Translations under genes and position numbers: made by a program
DNA from: Omphalotus guepiniiformis
Lineage: Eukaryota; Basidiomycota; Agaricomycetes; Agaricales; Omphalotaceae
Direction of reading: 5' to 3'
Assembly: GCA_028554645.1 (NCBI GenBank)
Contig: JAQOOI010000021.1
Coordinates: 2,480,001 to 2,544,000 of the forward strand
Length of the DNA: 64,000 bases
Shown: positions 51,158-63,595 of the stretch, in pieces
How positions within the stretch are numbered: the first letter of the stretch is position 1
Layout of the letters: each line of letters opens with the position of its first letter
The notes under the pieces: model-generated
The model's database searches: none
The model's input: only the letters and a program-made list of their open reading frames with translations
Told to the model about the DNA's origin: nothing

Positions 51158-52945
51158 GCTGCTTGACGCTAAGAACGACGTGCTCGTTTTTAACAAACTG
51201 AAGAATAAAAGATGCTGTAAAGATGGAAGTAGAGGAGATAGAGCAGTGGTCGATCGATGTTTATATACAGAAATCCCATTTCGGTTATGTCAATATGTAT
51301 AACCCAAATTCTACCCGCATTTTCTTTCGGGCACATGGACATGCAAATAATTGCAGTGTCTCCAGCTCAGCCACATACCGTTATTCGCAGGAAAATGTAT
51401 AGCTTTTTGCGGGCTTTTTGGCCATTTCGCTATTTGACATAGGACGGAACTTGCTGCAACCGGAAAAAGCTGGCGACGGCCCTTGCAACGCTGGCGGGAA
51501 ATTACCTGAGTATTATGTAAGCTATTACTGCGTTGGGATTCTCTTTGGACCTCCTGACTGCAGACATGCTCCTAAATTACCTCGAATCTTCTCCTCACCA
51601 CTGACAGTGGCAATTTCGCGACAAGTTTCAGGTTCAAGGAACATGTAACATGTTATTTACACGGAACTTCACTCTCCCTTTCGCAGTTTTCACGGAGCTT
51701 GAAGTTGTTCGGACGGGCATTTGACATCGACATCATCACAAGCAAGCACCTTCTCGCCCTCAGAATCAATATTACCTAGCCTGAGCACCATAACGGAACT
51801 CATAATAAACTCATTTCAGCTCAGATGAGCCCACTCGTTCGTTCCATGACGCATTTCCTTCCTTCTTTTTCGTCAGAATCAATCAGAATGACCTTTGGGG
51901 TACACATCGTATATGGGGTGACAATACTGTAACAATACTTAGGACAGTCTGAATCGTCTCGGCATCGTGCGTTACCCTTTTTTTTGCCCATTGTTCGGAG
52001 TAGCGCTTACTTTCACCCCTTGTTACAGTACGTATGTACCGTTCAAGAAGGATCGGCACTACAGCGAGCCTCGCGCCTGCTAGCACACCTGACCTGGCCA
52101 GTGACTATCCAGCAACGGCATGTAACATGTCTCCGGAATTACCATGGCCAAGGAAACCCCATGAAATCGGAGTTGGGATTAAGAGTATGCGCTCGAGGAT
52201 GGATCGAGGACGATAATTTACATAGCAAGAGCGCTGACGACGTTCTATTCTGTATTCACTGACGATTGACGACATCTTATTCTTAGCACTCATAAATATA
52301 TCAAGTCTCGTATGGATACACGGAACTTGGAACCGATGATGATCCAAGTGAATCAACCCTCCACGCCACCTCGAGATTCGTAGCTATCCAATAACCGTAC
52401 GAGAAACAGGTCGTACGACATGCACTAACCCCTTCACCTTCAACGCGTGCCAGTGAATGATATTAGAAAGACCGGAGACCTTACATACCACACAAATGTT
52501 AGAGCAATTACTATTCAATTCACTAGTCGGGCATCCCTAATACCGAATTTATTGATTTGCGGGACTCAATTCACGGTCATAAGACGCGGGGGAGGCGTAA
52601 CTGGGGAATGGCATATGATCTATTCAATGTATTGTGTCAGGGATGAAGACGATCCCAGCATCGAATGACCCAGTTTGAAGCAGGTTTGAAGCACAAACCA
52701 TTCATCCAAGATCCGGACCTGCCACAGTACAGGTACTACTTCAAGCTCCGTGCCAGCTAAGAAAGCAGAGAATTCACAGTAGACATATTTGCTTTATTTC
52801 CGACAACATAACATTATACATCTACGCCAAGCGTGCAAGAAAAAAGAAGAAAACAATTCAACATTCATTACAAAACACAACACAACCGTCTATCATTCAT
52901 TCTTTCATTCCCCAGATCTTTTGAGTACACCCCCACACCACTCCC
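51158..52945. other. Spacer upstream of the glutamate dehydrogenase
   Basis: The part 51,160-51,300 is probably its promoter and leader. I see no gene, RNA gene or repeat in the rest. Open stretches are short and unlike any family I know. Confidence 0.45.
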
Positions 52946-54807
52946 TCAGTACGATCTCGAACCCTCATTCGCGATCAACCCTGCCTGAACATACTCCTCA
53001 AAGAGCGCTTTATAATCCCTATGCCATCTACTCAACGCCGGCCTACCCTCAACAATATCCCCAGCACTCCACATAATCCTCAACTCATCCAATTCCCTTC
53101 TCGTCTCGTTGTCCGGAACTAGCACGTAAAAGTCTCCCGCGCGTACCTTGTCGAGCATGTACAGTACCGTCTCTTCCGCGGTCCAAGCACCGGCAGGCTT
53201 CGCATTGGTGTCCGCACCGGTAAGTCCAGTATGAGTCCATCCGGGACTACAATCAAACAGAACATGTCAGCATACACACGCAATACAAATCCCTTCCCGA
53301 ATCAAAGAATACTCGGAAGCGAACGTTTAGAAAATTCAACACACGCACATAAACAAGTGAGCGGTAACATTAGGGTCTGGCCTTTCTCTGAGTTCATAGG
53401 CCAAAGTTTCCGTGAGAGATTTCACAGCAGCCTTTGAGGCATTGTATGCTGCATTTCCACTGTAGTACGATTATTGCACGGCAGAAGATCGCCCACGTAG
53501 ATTTGCAGCCCCAGCATTTATCAACCGGGGTGTGATGAATACCGCGGCATAAGCACCCCATTCGTCATTTGGGGGCGTAAAGATTATGCCGAGGAACAGC
53601 CATCGTTGCCGCGGAAGGTCAAGAACAGGGGCACAAATAGACGTTCGGCAGGCCACCACAAGAAAGGAGAGTTTGGCAAGTAGGATAAGTCACAAAATTG
53701 GAAAAAGGAGAAAACATAGCAGAAAATGACGTCAGATATGTGCGTTTTTGCCAGAGGAAATGCAATACTGACGGTGGATTGGTGATACCTTGTTTCGAGC
53801 CCGTGTTGATGATCATCGCCTGGTTCTCCTGATGTATCATCGGCTGCAGTTTACATCCAGGACATTTCATCAACACGTTTTCACAAGGACTAAGATCTGA
53901 CGTACAGGTACAAACGTTTGTTGGACATTTACAATCCTAAACCAAAAAAAAAAATGAGCAAAACGTTCTGATTATACTGGAAACAAGATGGACGAAAAGA
54001 GAACGTACCCGAAGAGATTAACGTCAAACACCTTCTTCCAGTTCTCGATGCCATCCCAAGAGGCACCTTTGTAACCAACCCCAGCATTGTTCATAAGAAC
54101 CGCAACCTGTTCGGAGGTGAGTATCGTACATAGTGGTGTAGGGGCTGCTGTAGATGGCGGGAATATGGGAAGGAAGAGGGGGGGGGACGTTACATGACAC
54201 CAAAAATACATGCTCAACAGAAAAACAGAAACATATATCAAGAACCGATCACGAAGGAAACAGCAGATGATATGATTCGAAAGATTGAGATGATGATGAG
54301 GACGATGAATATCGTTTGGGTGGTACGCCCGCGGGTGTGGACCAGAACATATGCTTCATGATCCTCACCTCGCCCCAGAGTTCATATACTCTGTCTTTAA
54401 AGTGAACGACCTGGTCCAGCTTCGACACATCAGTCGGAACGACCAGCACATTGGAATCGCCAATAATCGCGGCGACTTCCGTCCCAACAGCCTTTAGCTT
54501 GACTTCCTCGACGTCGGCGATGGCAATCTTTAGCCCGAGTCTATTCATATACCGATCAGATTCAAAAATAAATAGATCGCGATTAGGATCACACATACTT
54601 GGCCAACTCGAGCGCTGCTGCTCGTCCGATTCCACTTGCTGCGCCAGTGATGACAGCGACTCTGCCCTGATGAATGACTGGGTGTACATCGTCACCGAGG
54701 CCAGCACTGTCTGGCTTGTACGATGAAGCAGTAGACGTGAACGCTGGCCTTAGCGGCGACCCGTTACGACTTGTGTGGTTCGAGAGCGCTGGTGGACGGT
54801 CGAGCAT
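52946..54807 (-). CDS. Short-chain dehydrogenase/reductase (classical)
   Basis: This is an NAD(P)-dependent oxidoreductase with a proline/serine-rich N-terminal arm of about 45 residues. Supported exons are 54807-54599, 54540-54369, 54106-54009, 53936-53773 (see below), 53459-53349 and 53246-52946. Motifs are VITGAASGIGRAAALELAK (cofactor), MNNAGVG, MIINTGSKQG (active-site S) and GNAAYNASKAAV (Y and K), then HLFIPGWTHTGLTG. Two places are odd. The intron 53772-53460 is 313 nt, against about 55 for its neighbours. Near 53,906-53,878 the frame only rejoins (FVP to VLMK) if 29 nt with a GTACGT donor but no terminal AG are removed, which hints at a lost piece of intron or an assembly gap. The substrate is unknown. 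Confidence 0.85.
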
Positions 54808-55344
54808 TGTGACGGCAAGAATTTAACAAGAGAAAAACAGAGACCTAGTCGAAAGCAAGTAGACGATATAAATATAAGAGTAAGACTGGTGCGGTAGAGA
54901 GGGAGAATGTATTTTTGATGCCTTCATAAATTTTGTCGACTTTATATATGGACACCTGTTGCGGGGGAAAGGGGGTCACTTATCTGCCTTGAGGCATAAA
55001 AAATAACTAATTAAATAACTATTTAAATAAATGCATAATGTATGCGCTATGCCAAAATCTCCTCGAGATTCGACAAGGTGTATGTACATACATTGAAGTG
55101 TAGTATAGATCGACGGGCGGTTGTTCTAATCTTTTCTGCCGTGAATATAAATTCCCTGAGAATAGACGTCTTCCAGAGGCACTTAGTGCTTCTGACGAGC
55201 CGTATTGCTGGGTATACATACAATAGTACGATATAGTCTCTCCTCTCCTTACAAAGGAAAAGCGTTTCTTAGAAATCACGTACCTTATAGCTAAACGCAG
55301 AGGAGATATGAGCACATATGTGTTGGCCACGACTTTCGCTTAGC
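54808..55344. other. Promoter side of the second SDR gene
   Basis: AT-rich sequence with repeated taaata motifs around 55,000-55,030. There is no coding signal. Confidence 0.45.
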
Positions 55345-56040
55345 TTAGATCCAAGACACCCCCCAGTCGATAGCGAGGCGCTGAGAGATCGTGACTTTAG
55401 AATCGTCGACATGCGGCGGCGGCAGGGCGCCGTTGAAGCGGTACGTCGAAGAAGAACACTGTGTGTCCGCATCGCGGATATAAGAACAGTTCGCAATAGA
55501 CTCCATTGGCATCATTGGAATAATCTGTCCCAGTTTGTTCAATTAATTGTTTGCTAACCAAATGGCTCCATGATACTGTAGGCCTGCAGAAACCGTGACG
55601 TTAAGTATCCACCGACGAGAAGGCTGCCCAGTTCAAGATCCAAGAAACACCGGCTTCCGTGCGACCTGGTCCTACAGAAGCCTGCCTCATGCATACTGAA
55701 AACGTTTCTCTTCGCGGAATGCGAGTCAAGTTCATGCATTCAAGAAAACAGGTAAGTCGACTTACCTGAAATGAAATTCGAAGGACGCGTCATTTCCTTT
55801 GTGCATCACGTTCGTTAATCTCCAGTCCAACAAAGGCTAGATACATGCCATCATTATCGATGGTGATTGTGGAGTATCCCGCGACCACGTAGGAGTAGGT
55901 GTGTACAAATATCCGAACCAGGCTTTGAGGGCACGAGTAGATGCCAGGGGTTTTTGCGTCGAGATTATTTGTGTTGTTCAAGTTGCCCCAGACTATGTAG
56001 AGCCAGTATGTCGGCCAGACAACGGCATTTGTATGCAAGT
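55345..56040 (-). other. Possible spliced gene on the minus strand, unresolved
   Basis: Several open stretches with coding-like composition occur in a row: around 56038-55790 (VRIFVHTYSYVVAGYSTITI), a possible exon ending at a GTAAGT donor near 55,753 (DWRLTNVMHKGNDASFEFHF), a beta-rich stretch near 55,600 (WILNVTVSAGLQYHGAIWLA) and a terminal piece to 55345 (ALPPPHVDDSKVTISQRLAI). I could not join them into one frame and know no family. It may be a small secreted or cytosolic fungal protein gene, or a decayed one. Confidence 0.35.
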
Positions 56041-56239
56041 GGGCAAGCTAGTAACGTCCTGAATGACCCCGCTGGCTTGAGAGGAGCTAAGTGTATAATT
56101 TATTTTGACAATTCAGAGCATGAGAGGAAGAGGACCAGGTGAGGGTGAGTCCAAAGAAACAGGCTTACATAATATATCGACTTCTTGGTCCTCCCTGTCA
56201 GTCTGTGTCTGCGATGAAAGACTGAAAGACTTCAGAAGT

Positions 56240-56990
56240 TTGGATTCAACTATACGCCCTAGCGATTGAACAGGCTGCGAAGAACACTTTCTCCCGGATT
56301 GACAACTTGATTCTACAAACTAGCCCTCATATTGAACAATCCATTCACCTCACTGGGTGTACCTACGCAGCTTTTCACTTGTCGACGTCAACATCTCTTT
56401 CACGGCCATACACGCCGAGAGACGAGGCAATGTCATCGGTACTTCAACTATGTAGAGCCGTTCGTCCCATCGGCAACGATTCTAATGTCGAGTCAGTCAG
56501 TCTGATGGTCGGAAGAGACTTCGAACCACTTCCGAATCAAGAGTGGGAGAATTTACTATGTGGAAAGTGAGTATGACTCGGAGAAGGGATGGTCTGGTCT
56601 TACACTGGCTTTGAGATTTCTGTCAAGCTTTCAAACCGTGACCCCCGGAGCCATAGCACTGCACTCTTTGGCATTACTTTCAACGGTTAGTACTCATATT
56701 ATATGCTTTCTACAAACACTGAAGCTGAAACACAGCCTAGAACAAGCATAGAACATAATCTTGAAGAAGTTTCAATGTACCACGGCACCAACCAGATCCG
56801 TCGGCCCCGGAGGATTCTTCAAGGTCTTTTGACTCGTTCTGTACTCATCGCAAGTCAACCATTCTTTCCGTGCTTCACGTATGCATACTTTGCAATTCAC
56901 TACCATGGTCCCTTTCGCTTAAGGGATACGGAACGATGTCCATGGACGTGGGCAGTCGTAGGCATATATATACTCGACAAAGACGATTGA
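56240..56990 (+). other. Possible hypothetical gene, plus strand
   Basis: An open stretch 56,250-56,570 (LYALAIEQAAKNTFSRIDNL, then SVSLMVGRDFEPLPNQEWEN) is followed by coding-like stretches in another frame (GLTLALRFLSSFQTVTPGAI, near 56,600) and near 56,830-56,990 (RSVLIASQPFFPCFTYAYFA). The change of frame near 56,570 needs an intron or an indel. I recognise no family and no certain start. Confidence 0.35.
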
Positions 56991-57041
56991 AAGTGCATAA
57001 CACAACAACCTAGAACCCTCCAACTCACCGTACACCTTACA

Positions 57042-57885
57042 ATGACCTCCTCTGAACCCATCGTCTTATACGACATAGCTTCTCGTACACCCTTGACTCC
57101 TTACGCTCCGAATCCCTGGAAAGCGCGGTACGACATCCCAATCATAACAATTGCTCACACAAAAACTAATCACTGATGTCCATTTTTAACTATGCAGATA
57201 TGCCTTGAACATGAAAGGCATACACTACCGGACCGAATGGGTCGAACTCACCCAAGTCCCAACAGTACGCAAAAACCTCGGCGCCGCATCAGTTCGTTGC
57301 CACTGGGACGGAAGTCCTTTCTATACCCTTCCCGTCATCACAGATCCCTCCACCAACAAAGTCATCGGAGACACATTTCTAATCGCACAACACATCGACC
57401 AAAAAAACCCGTCCGACTCCTCCGAGTCCCCAAACGGCGGCGTATCGTTGTCGTTGTTCCCACCTCTAACCAAAGGCCTCCTCGCGGCGTTCAACGCCCA
57501 AGTAGACACATCCTTCAACCCATTCGTCATCCTTTTCTGTCACGGAATTCCATTCAATCCAGAAACAGCTGAAGAGTCCAAAGCTGAATTCATATGGAGA
57601 GCTCGGGCAAAGACCTGGGATGATCTCACTCTTCGAGGTGAGGAGAGAGTGAAGAAACTCGTGGAGTTCGAAGCGGCTCTTGGGGAATTCTCCAAGTTCT
57701 TCTTGTATAGATCGGAGGGACCATTTCTGGAAGGGAAAACCCCAACGTATGCTGATTGCATCATAGGGGGATGGTTAGCTTTTATGAATGTGACGTTAAA
57801 GGAATGGGACCAGGTTCAAACTTGGCACGATGGCCTGTTGGGAAAGCTTCATCGGGCACTGGGAAAATACGCTGAGATTAAGTAG
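57042..57885 (+). CDS. Glutathione S-transferase, etherase (LigE/GTE)-like
   Basis: Exons 57042-57127 and 57198-57885 give 257 residues. The thioredoxin-like N-terminal domain runs from IVLYDIASRTPLTPYAPNPW through YALNMKGIHYRTEWVEL and YTLPVITDPSTNKVIGDTFL, the last holding the cis-proline (LPVI) and the glutathione-binding segment. The helical C-terminal domain ends with TPTYADCIIGGWLAFMNVTL. The Ser near the start (IASRTPL) is in the place of the catalytic serine. The pattern NPWKARYALNMKGI is like fungal GTE-class enzymes related to bacterial beta-etherases, which act on glutathione conjugates and perhaps lignin-like ethers. The class is from memory and the substrate is inference. Confidence 0.88.
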
Positions 57886-58613
57886 GTGTTTAGGAGTAGC
57901 GAATTCTTTGTGGCATTTTAGTCTTTCACTACACAATTGCATCCATCATCGAAACGCACCTCGAACTACAGTACATGAAATCAACTGGTCTCGAACCCAA
58001 CAAGATAGTTCAATGAGTTATTCAAACTTCATGATCATACCCATGACCTCCCACCTCCCAATAGCTTAAATTCCGCTTATCTGCATGAGCACAACACGGA
58101 CAGATCCAGACTGACAACTCAAAACCCATAAAATTAATTGCTTCAGCATAGGTACTCATAATACAAGAACAAGAAGTAAAAAGGAAAGAAAAGGAAAAGA
58201 AAAGAAAAAGGGAAAGAAAGAAAAGAATAATCGAGGTGGGTGGGTAAGGCGTACGTATCAAGAGCTCGAGGGGGTAAGAGCTTAAGAACCTCATTTTACG
58301 TAGGGAATAGGAAAATGTGTGTGTGAGTGTGGATCCCGAAGGACACAGAGACAAAACCCCCCTGAGTGTAGAGTAGGTCCACTGTAGAAGAAGACACGAT
58401 GGGGCGGAATAGCGTTTGGTAAATATGTTTCGTGGATGTACTGACAACCGTGAGGGGCCCATCCACGTAGTATAAAGGCGGACCAAAACAAGAAATAAAA
58501 GAGGAAGAGGAGCGCCGAGGTCAAAGCGATAGATAGAATAGAACAAGAAAAAGGTATCCGAGGTCACCTATACACCTCCATGCATGTCGCGTCGCAGTCA
58601 CTCGTTTTTGGTT
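57886..58613. other. Convergent spacer with purine-rich tract
   Basis: The stretch 58,176-58,228 is nearly all A and G on the plus strand (CT-rich on the other), probably in the 3' untranslated part of the Vts1 gene. No gene is seen. Confidence 0.5.
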
Positions 58614-60723
58614 TCAAGCAGACTTGACCGTCGCACTAGGAGGTAAACTCGGCGGACCACCTTCAATTCCCATCTTCTTCCTCACAAGCTCAAACGTCTT
58701 CAACATCTTCCTCCTAGCTCCAAGTGCAGCAACGCCTTTCCCCTCAAGCGCAGCTTCATCAAGCATAACCATATCCTGCCACTTCATACCTTCGAAATTA
58801 GGAGTGTACTTGTGTAACCTCAAACTCCTCAACCAAGCTGGTATATCACTCAACAACGCCGGATCAACATCCTCTTCTCCCTTGGGCGTAGACGCACTTC
58901 CCGCGCTCTTCAAGCCACTGGATGACCTCGCACTAGGCGGACCTCTTCTTCCACTTCCAAGACCGGCACTCATAGGCCCAGCACCCTGCATACCCAACCA
59001 CCCAGGTTGTCCAAATCCATTCGCAGCCATCTGCGCCGCAAGTAGCTGTGCCTCAGGCGAAATTCCCATCGCACTAAGCATGTTCATGTTGAAACCCATG
59101 GGCGACATGCCAGCCAGGTTAGGCATGCCCATAGCCCCAAGACCAGGACTACCCATTCCCATCCCAAACCCACCAACACCCATCTGCATACCCAGTCCAT
59201 TCAAGCCAGCCATGCTATTAGCTAGTCCACCATCATCATTACCTCCGAATCTGTTCGACGACGTATTCGAGAGCGCCGGGCTCCGAGCCGCAGCCCCAGA
59301 CCAGCCTGCCCCGGGTGCACCAGCACCAAAGTTTGCGTTCCTCATCCTGCCTCCGTTGTTGTTTTGTCCACTTCCTCCGACAAGATTACCATTGTCATCG
59401 TAAATACCGCCGTTCTGACCATTGTTGTCCCCACCATTAGCTGCCTTACGACGATGGATGGTTGGGTCTCCCATACGGGGAACACCCGGCGCAGCATTTT
59501 TGGTCGCACTCCACTCGTTGAGCTTGTTAGCAGCAGCATCAAGACCGTGAGGATTCAACCTCGTGTCCTTCTGGAACATGGGAATAAGAGGCGTGTTCAC
59601 CATACTCGCCCAGCTGTCGCTACTCGGAGGTACAGTGGCATCCCCGCCACTGGTAGCGTTGTTAGCGCCTGGTCTAGGAGACGCTAGTGAGCCAGAGAAC
59701 TCGGTGCTCTTCGGGCGAGAACTGTTGACAACAATCTCCTGGGATCCAGAGTTTTGTTCAGCCACCTGACCAAGCTGAGAGCTTGCCGGCCCCCAAGTGG
59801 TACGACCATCAGCACCGGCGGAGGCAAGGACGGGGGCAGAGATTCTGTGTGCAGCCTTGAACTTTGCACGTTGTTGTGCTAGGGTGGCAGCTGCGTCAGA
59901 CGGTGGGTTGGCCGCGGAGTCAGGGGACAGGAAATTGGTGGAGCTGTCTAGAACAAGCGACTGGCGATTGCCTGGGCCTCCTCCACCCCCGCTAAAGTTG
60001 CGGGTAGTTGGTGAGGCAGGAAGACCAGATTTCAAGCCAGGAGACTTGAGAGTCGCAAGCTTGGCTTCCATCTGGTTTTGCATCGACCCTACAAGAGATA
60101 TTTGTAAGTTTCCATTCATGACTGACATAGCACTCTCACCACCCATTGCGGGACTGAGCAAGGCAGTCATAGGGTCGGACCTCGCCATCTGTTGGAGGAC
60201 AGTGATGAAGAAACGAATTTGAACTTGAGTTGAATGTTGAAGAAGACTGTAAAGAGCGGCTGTGCGCTCTGCTTCAGAGAGAACCTTGAACCCTGCCACC
60301 GAGAAAAGATAATCAGCAAGAGGAAGAGCAACACAAAACCAAGACACACATTGCTCGATGGCCGACAGTTCTTCCTTAAAATTAACGTCCAAAGATGCGG
60401 CAGCCATTTCCTCTAGGGTAGCTTCATAATTTTGAAGGTTTTCGAACCATTGATCGAGGGCCTCCGCTGAAAAGAAAACCCATTTTAAACAAAGAGCAAT
60501 TAACAAGGAGCTGGGCCAGCGCACCTTCTGGAGTCTGCTGGAACATCCCCGAGCTCCCTAAAAGCTCGCTGGTTGGGCGTGCGCTGGAACCTCCTCCAGG
60601 ACGAGGAGAAGGCGGAGCAGCGAGGCCACCACCGCGAGTGGCTGGGCCTAAGGACTGACGATTCTTGCTATGATCATGAGGACCCGGCGAAGGACTGGGA
60701 CTCGAAGGTGGTCGAAGACTCAT
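58614..60723 (-). CDS. VTS1: Vts1-like RNA-binding SAM-domain protein
   Basis: Vts1/Smaug proteins bind stem-loops in mRNA through a SAM domain and promote deadenylation and decay in the cytoplasm. Exons 60723-60525, 60466-60350, 60292-60140 and 60088-58614 give 647 residues. The N-terminus is Pro/Ser-rich. A conserved helical region follows (EALDQWFENLQNYEATLEEM, then WFKVLSEAERTAALYSLLQH, joined across the second intron). A long low-complexity middle is rich in Gly, Asn, Ala and Met. The SAM domain occupies about residues 563-625 (DIPAWLRSLRLHKYTPNFEG, WQDMVMLDEAALEGKGVAAL, GARRKMLKTFELVRKKM). The GARRKML stretch supplies the basic patch used for RNA binding. Confidence 0.93.
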
Positions 60724-61942
60724 GGCGATATATCAAGAAAAATAAAAAGGTTGTTGAAGTTTGGGGGGTGGGGGGTAAGATAGGACTAGTAAAAAATGTT
60801 CAACCAGCGATTTCGGCGAAACTTTGTACTCGTCAGAGTCGTGATATTTATTTGTCCCTGACTTCGAGCCTGTGGACTAGCTAGAAACAAAACTGCCTTG
60901 ACAAGAACACTGCAGAATTTGTGGTTCTAGACGAGACCAGCGGAACCTGCCGGTCTAGCGAAGTACGCAAAAGAGGTTACCGCAGAGAATGGCGAGCAGA
61001 ACGAGCAAAAAGTCGTTACAAAAGTCTTTCAAGGTGAAGGACCTGGTAAGAAAAGGAGAAATCTGAGCTGGCGGTTGTTATGAGGAGGCTTGCGAATCCG
61101 GCGGTCAATCGCCACACGGTCCAGGCCATCTCCGGAAATTACTAAACTCGTCACTATCTCTTTGTCTGACCTGACATTTCCACAGCCATTGTGCCATACA
61201 AAGGTATTGTTTGAACTGCCAATACATCTCAACAAAGTTATTTTCAGAAGGTGGGGCCTGGGGGCTCTGCTTGGTGAGTTTTTTTACAACTTTTCGAACG
61301 ACGGATCATGAACAGCGGAGAATAAGAGCGACATTCAAAATGCTTTGCTTTACAGAGGAAAGGGAACGCTGTGACTGTAAGCCTGTGGCGGTAGCAAATT
61401 GTTTGCCATCGTTCATCATTTGAAACCAGGAATATTTCGAGTGCTCGTCCCCCGATGAATACGGTCCAACAACCGGTGCTTTGAATAGCACACACCTGTA
61501 GTAGACACCGGGGGACGTTTCGACAGCAAATCCTGTTCACATTCATCATTGCCTGGCATTGATCTTTGGAGAAACATGTTTCTGTCAGCTAGATGACACT
61601 GATGCTACAGCGTTGACGGTGATATATCATTCACGATGAACTCCGGTCAACCTGAGGAGACGGCCAATTTGCTGCGCAGACCGTTGATTATTGCGCATCC
61701 GGATCCCACATTTTGAAACCGATAATCATATTGGGCCAAGTAATCCAAATCTTCACTTGAAGTGCGTGTGCTTGATATTGTCAGTGACGGCGCTGTTAAT
61801 GGGCGCTGTTCACAGATCATGTGGCCTTGGGCCAAGGCTTTAATGAGTCAACGCCAGCGTCTAATCATGACGTCAATTCATTAGCAATCCTCCTTCCCCA
61901 CACTTTATAACTTTTCTTTTTCGTCCACCAACAAATTGAACA
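60724..61942. other. Divergent promoter region of Vts1 and epoxide hydrolase genes
   Basis: No open frame of note. A TATA-like ctttataact at about 61,903-61,912 sits some 30 nt before the epoxide hydrolase start. Confidence 0.5.
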
Positions 61943-63595
61943 ATGTCCTTTGAAGTCCCTTTCAAAATCTCCATTCCGGACTCTCAACTCGATCTATTAC
62001 GCCAAAAGCTAAACTTGGCGACATTTCCAGACGAGCTCGATGGCGCAGGATGGAATTACGGTGTCCCACTAGCAGACTTGAAACGACTTGTTACGCGATG
62101 GAAAGAAGGATACGACTGGAGAGCTGAGGAAGCTAAAATCAACGAAGAGCTTCCGCAATTCACTAAAGATATCGACGTGGAGGGATTCGGAACGTTGAAT
62201 ATCCACTATGTGCACAAGAAGAGCGATGTCGAGGCTGCTATACCGTTACTGTTCGTTCATGGATGTAAGTTCAATTTGTAACACTTATATCTCAACAACG
62301 CGGTGCGTGATGCTAATACGCTCCGATAGGGCCTGGCAGCTTCATTGAAGTTCGCAAGATACTACCTCTATTGACACAATCTTCGCCCAAACACCCTAGT
62401 TTTCACGTAGTTGCGTTGGGGCTCCCCGGATATGGGTTCTCAGAAGCTCCTCATAAGCCTGGATTTGGAGCCGACCAGTACGCTGAGGTAGGCTTTACTT
62501 CATACGCAGGTTCCTTTCTCACCAGACATTCAGGTTGGCAACAAACTCATGCTTGCCTTGGGATACGATGAATATGGTACGAAGCTTCTCTACTCTAACG
62601 ATCACAACGTCTTTATGCTGTTCATTCCTTTCGTTCAGTCACGCAAGGAGGAGACTGGGGTGTCTTGGTCAATCTCTCGCGCGTATTCAGGAAAGGTGCA
62701 TACACTGACGACCCGGATATAGGTCACTCGCACAATAGCGAAGCAGTACGGCCATACTCATAGTAAAGCATGGCACTTAAATGGACCTCAGTCAGTCGCT
62801 TCCATCATCTAGAATTACTCCAACACTAATCTCATACTCTCCAGAGGCGCACCTCCACAGTTCACGTACCAACCTCTTCGATTCCTACAACACTTGATAA
62901 CACCGTACTCCGCCGCTGAGAAAGCAGGCTTGGAACGATCTAGTTGGTTCGCCTCTCTAGGAGAAGGTTATTTCCACGAACAGACTACGCAGCCGCAGAC
63001 TCTGGGATATTCGCTTGCAGATTCCCCCGTAGGCCTTCTTGCGTGGATTTACGAGAAACTCGTTAACTGGACTGACTCGTACCCTTGGACTGACGATGAA
63101 GGTATATTGACTCTCATAATACTATAGGTGTATACTGACTTGTATGCATATCTAAAGTCCTGACGTGGGTTTCGATTTATTATTTCTCGCGTGCGGGGCC
63201 TGCTGCCTCTATCCGAATCTACTACGAAGCTGTACAAGGCAAACAAATCTACCTTCCCCCCTATGCGAAACCGACAATTCCGTTCGGTGTTTCCCAGTTC
63301 CCTAAGGATTTAAATGTTCATCCCCGAAGGTTAGTATCACTCATTCATTCGTTCGTCCCACATAACGTCAACGTTTTACCTTCCATTTCATGCACATAGT
63401 TGGCTTCACGCCTCAGGTAACCTCGTATTCGACGCCTTTCATACGCGCGGGGGACATTTTGCTGCGTACGAAAGGCCTGAAGTGCTCGTTGGAGATGTTA
63501 GGAAGATGTTTGGGAAGAAGGGACCGGCGTTTGGTGTTGTGCCAGGTAAGAGTGGGTATGATTCGAGGGTGGGTCGGGTTCGTTCGAAGTTGTAG
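61943..63595 (+). CDS. Epoxide hydrolase (alpha/beta-hydrolase with EHN domain)
   Basis: The enzyme opens epoxides to diols. Exons 61943-62264, 62330-62487, 62534-62576, 62639-62667, 62723-62790, 62845-63101, 63158-63329 and 63400-63595 give 414 residues with all junctions GT-AG. The N-terminal EHN region reads [20 protein letters not shown]. Next come the oxyanion motif HGWPGSF, the nucleophile motif GGDWG (rebuilt over a 29-nt exon), [23 protein letters not shown] sequence, the cap region with [15 protein letters not shown], and [11 protein letters not shown] with the catalytic histidine. This is the microsomal-type fungal form. The last residues ([16 protein letters not shown]) follow a GTAAGA that could be a donor, so the extreme C-terminus is less sure. 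Confidence 0.92.

Noticed and set aside
58624..59403. Long plus-strand frame of 259 codons
   Set aside because: It is the antisense shadow of the low-complexity Gly/Ala/Met region of Vts1, with Pro/Leu/Ile-rich composition and no motif.
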